DNA of 64,000 nucleotides from an uncultured Alphaproteobacteria bacterium (GTDB taxonomy: Bacteria; Pseudomonadota; Alphaproteobacteria; HIMB59; GCA-002718135): the NCBI GenBank assembly GCA_902553005.1, contig CACDIK010000002.1, positions 26,192 to 90,191 on the forward strand, written 5' to 3'. This document shows positions 61,254 to 64,000 of the stretch, piece by piece (position 1 is the first letter of the stretch; every line of letters begins with the position of its first letter). A model generated the notes under the pieces. The model did no database searches and had not been told where the DNA came from. It saw only the letters and a list, made by a program, of their open reading frames with translations. A program made the translations under genes and the position numbers.

Positions 61254-64000
61254 ATGAAAAAGATTGGTAAAATTTTAGCAGCAAACAGAAGTGAAATTGC
61301 TATTCGAATTTTTAGAGCTGCTGAAGAGTCTGGTATTAAAACAGCTGCTATTTATTCTAAAGAAGATCGTTTTGCTATTCACCGATTTAAAACGGATGAA
61401 AGTTATTTAGTTGGTGAAGGCAAAGGTCCAATTCAAGCATATTTGGACATAGACTCGATTATTAAAATTGCTAAAGATGCAAAGGTTGATGCTATTCATC
61501 CAGGTTATGGATTTTTATCTGAGAGTCCTGAACTGGCTGAGCAATGTGAAATAAATGACATAACATTTATTGGACCTAGTAAAGAAATACTAAAAAGATT
61601 TGGAAATAAAACTGAAGCTAAAAAAGTTGCGGAAGAAGCAAAGGTAGGCACCGTTCCATCTGTTCTTGTAACAAAAGAAAATTTAAAAAGTGTTGAAAAA
61701 GAAGTTGAGAAAATTGGTTACCCAGTAATTGTTAAAGCTAGTTGGGGTGGTGGCGGTCGAGGAATGCGTGTTGTTAGATCAAGCAATGAATTAATAGATC
61801 AAATTACAACTGCTCAAAGTGAGTCACTTAAAGCTTTCGGAAAAGATGAAGTATTTATAGAAAAATTTTTAGAAGATGCTGCGCACATTGAAGTTCAAAT
61901 TTTAGGTGACAAACACGGAAATATCATACATCTTTTTGAAAGAGATTGTTCTCTTCAAAGAAGGCATCAAAAGATTATTGAAAGAGCACCCGCACATTTT
62001 CTTGAAAATAAAACTCGAGAAGAAATTTGTAACGCTGCTATTAAAATTGCAAAACAAGTTAGATACTTTGGTGCAGGAACTGTTGAATTTTTGTTTGATA
62101 AAAAATCTGGTGAATTTTATTTCATTGAAGTTAACCCAAGAATTCAAGTTGAACATACAGTTACAGAAGAAGTAACTGGTATTGATATTGTAAAAGCTCA
62201 AATTAAAATTGCAGAAGGTGAAAAAATTGGCTATCATTCAGCCCTTCCTAAACAAGAAGACATTCATCTAAATGGATTTGCTATTCAATGTAGAGTTACT
62301 ACCGAAGATCCGCTTAATAATTTTATGCCAGATTATGGGAAGATAATGACTTACCGATCAGCCGCTGGTTTTGGAGTGAGACTAGATGCAGCAAATGCTT
62401 CTTCGGGTTCGATCATTACACCGTATTATGATTCTTTACTTGTAAAAGTAACAACTTGGGCAAAGCATCAAGACGACTGTATTAAAAGAATGGATAGGGC
62501 TTTACGAGAATTTAGAATTAGAGGTGTTAAAACAAATTTAGTATTTCTTGAGTCTCTTATAAACAATAAAGATTTCCTTGAAGGAAATTACAATACCAAT
62601 TTTGTGGATACTAAAAAAGAGCTCTATGCTTATAATCCTCAAAAAGATCGAGCATCAAAAATCGTATCTTATCTTGGAAATATAATTGTAAATGGACACA
62701 ATGATGTATCTGGAAGAGTCAGTAATAATTCGACTGTAGAAGTTCAAATTCCTATTTCAAACACTAAAAGTGAAGAAAATAATTATGTAAAGGATTTACA
62801 AACTTTAGGTCCAGAAAAATTTGCAAAAAAAATAAAAGAAACACCCTACACCCTAATTACTGACACAACGATGCGTGATGCACACCAATCGCTTCTTGCT
62901 ACAAGAATGAGAACAGATGATCTTATTAATATTGCTGAATATTATAGTGAAAATCTAAGCAACTTGTTTTCGTTAGAATGTTGGGGTGGTGCAACTTTCG
63001 ATACATCGATGCGTTTTTTAAAAGAGGATCCTTGGGATAGATTAGCGAGATTAAATAAAAGGGCTCCTAACCTTCTAAAACAAATGCTCTTTAGGGGATC
63101 TAATGCTGTTGGATACAAAAATTATCCTGATAACGTTGTTAAACATTTCATTCAACAATCAGCAGAAGCTGGAATTGATGTATTCCGAGTTTTTGATTCA
63201 TTAAACCTAATTGATAATATGCGTGTTGCAATTGATGAAGTATGCAATAAAAATAAAATTTGTGAAGGAACTATCTGTTATACAAATGATGTAACTGATC
63301 CAAATGAGAAAAAATATACATTAAAATATTATATTGATCTTGTTAAAGATTTAGAAAAAGCAGGAGCACATATTATCGCTATTAAAGATATGGCGGGATT
63401 AGCAAAACCTAATGCTATAAAAAAATTAGTTAATGAAATTAAACAAACAACCGATCTTCCAATTCATTTCCATACTCACGATACATCTGGTACTTCATCA
63501 GCTTCAGTTCTAGCTGCTATAGAAGAAAAGGTAGATATCGTGGATCTTGCAATTGACTCGATGAGTGGATTAACATCACAACCTGCACTTGGATCAATCG
63601 TATCTATAATGAAACAAAATCATCAAGACCCAAAACTTGATGAAGAGGCTATAAGAACACTATCTTTATATTGGGAACAAGTTCGTCAAAATTATCATGC
63701 GTTTGAAACCGATTTCAAAGGTGGTAGTTCTGATGTGTATCTTCACCAAATGCCTGGTGGTCAGTTTACAAATTTAAAAGAACAAGCGAGATCATTGGGA
63801 ATTACAACTGATAAGTGGGGAATGGTTGCTAATAAATATGCAGAGGTAAACCAACTTTTTGGTGATATTGTTAAAGTTACACCTTCTTCTAAAATTGTAG
63901 GTGATATGGCGCTCTATATGATCGCTAATGATTTATCCAAAGAAGATGTGTTAGATCCAAAAAAAGAAATTTCTTTTCCTGCTTCAGTCATCGAATTTTT
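61254..64000 (+). CDS. pyc: Pyruvate carboxylase (runs off the window end)
   Basis: Open frame from ATG: MKKIGKILAANRSEIAIRIFRAAEESGIK; ASWGGGGRGMRVV; carboxyltransferase TLITDTTMRDAHQSLLATRMRT. Confidence 0.95.
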   Translation, partial: MKKIGKILAANRSEIAIRIFRAAEESGIKTAAIYSKEDRFAIHRFKTDESYLVGEGKGPIQAYLDIDSIIKIAKDAKVDAIHPGYGFLSESPELAEQCEINDITFIGPSKEILKRFGNKTEAKKVAEEAKVGTVPSVLVTKENLKSVEKEVEKIGYPVIVKASWGGGGRGMRVVRSSNELIDQITTAQSESLKAFGKDEVFIEKFLEDAAHIEVQILGDKHGNIIHLFERDCSLQRRHQKIIERAPAHFLENKTREEICNAAIKIAKQVRYFGAGTVEFLFDKKSGEFYFIEVNPRIQVEHTVTEEVTGIDIVKAQIKIAEGEKIGYHSALPKQEDIHLNGFAIQCRVTTEDPLNNFMPDYGKIMTYRSAAGFGVRLDAANASSGSIITPYYDSLLVKVTTWAKHQDDCIKRMDRALREFRIRGVKTNLVFLESLINNKDFLEGNYNTNFVDTKKELYAYNPQKDRASKIVSYLGNIIVNGHNDVSGRVSNNSTVEVQIPISNTKSEENNYVKDLQTLGPEKFAKKIKETPYTLITDTTMRDAHQSLLATRMRTDDLINIAEYYSENLSNLFSLECWGGATFDTSMRFLKEDPWDRLARLNKRAPNLLKQMLFRGSNAVGYKNYPDNVVKHFIQQSAEAGIDVFRVFDSLNLIDNMRVAIDEVCNKNKICEGTICYTNDVTDPNEKKYTLKYYIDLVKDLEKAGAHIIAIKDMAGLAKPNAIKKLVNEIKQTTDLPIHFHTHDTSGTSSASVLAAIEEKVDIVDLAIDSMSGLTSQPALGSIVSIMKQNHQDPKLDEEAIRTLSLYWEQVRQNYHAFETDFKGGSSDVYLHQMPGGQFTNLKEQARSLGITTDKWGMVANKYAEVNQLFGDIVKVTPSSKIVGDMALYMIANDLSKEDVLDPKKEISFPASVIEF

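Noticed and set aside
61902-62237. Paired plus/minus ORFs (61902..62237 and 61906..62175)
   Set aside because: Both lie within the pyruvate carboxylase frame, which is missing from the ORF track because it runs off the window.
1-64000. CRISPR arrays, rRNA, transposases, integrases, toxin-antitoxin pairs
   Set aside because: Looked for by eye; no regularly spaced repeats, rRNA signatures or characteristic proteins were seen. A tool-based search could still find diverged cases.

Overview
AT-rich, gene-dense 64 kb chromosomal window that looks alphaproteobacterial (marine, streamlined, SAR11/HIMB59-like by style; taxonomy is inference). Most is core genome: purH, crtIBY-blh retinal cluster, ftsK, lolA, leuS, holA, parAB-rsmG-mnmG-mnmE, rho, maf-aroE-coaE-dnaQ, Tim44-like/Smr, hslUV, hisBHAFE, rph/rdgB, hrcA-grpE-dnaK-dnaJ, dapB, and a 5' part of pyruvate carboxylase. 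The accessory segment (~3.84-9.93 kb) lies between purH and tRNA-Gly(GCC). It carries glycosyltransferase-like, 2OG-Fe(II) oxygenase-like and sulfotransferase genes plus a TPR-gene relic. Its tRNA-proximal end is a ~1.2 kb sulfotransferase cassette bounded by a 52-bp direct repeat of the tRNA 3' part, with paired GTGTCCCCCA-type motifs inside each end and no integrase: a candidate non-autonomous tRNA-targeted integrative element. Other highlights: probable oriC between rho and maf; two parS-like TTTCACGTGAAA sites in mnmG/mnmE; purH split into two overlapping ORFs; a T4-type GH24 lysozyme where alphaproteobacteria usually carry mltA; a tandem double-PAP2 protein; an alginate-lyase-like and FG-GAP pair between mnmE and rho; an RpoH-like promoter upstream of dnaK; and an 18-bp palindrome in the porin leader. 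No CRISPR array, rRNA, transposase or integrase was seen.
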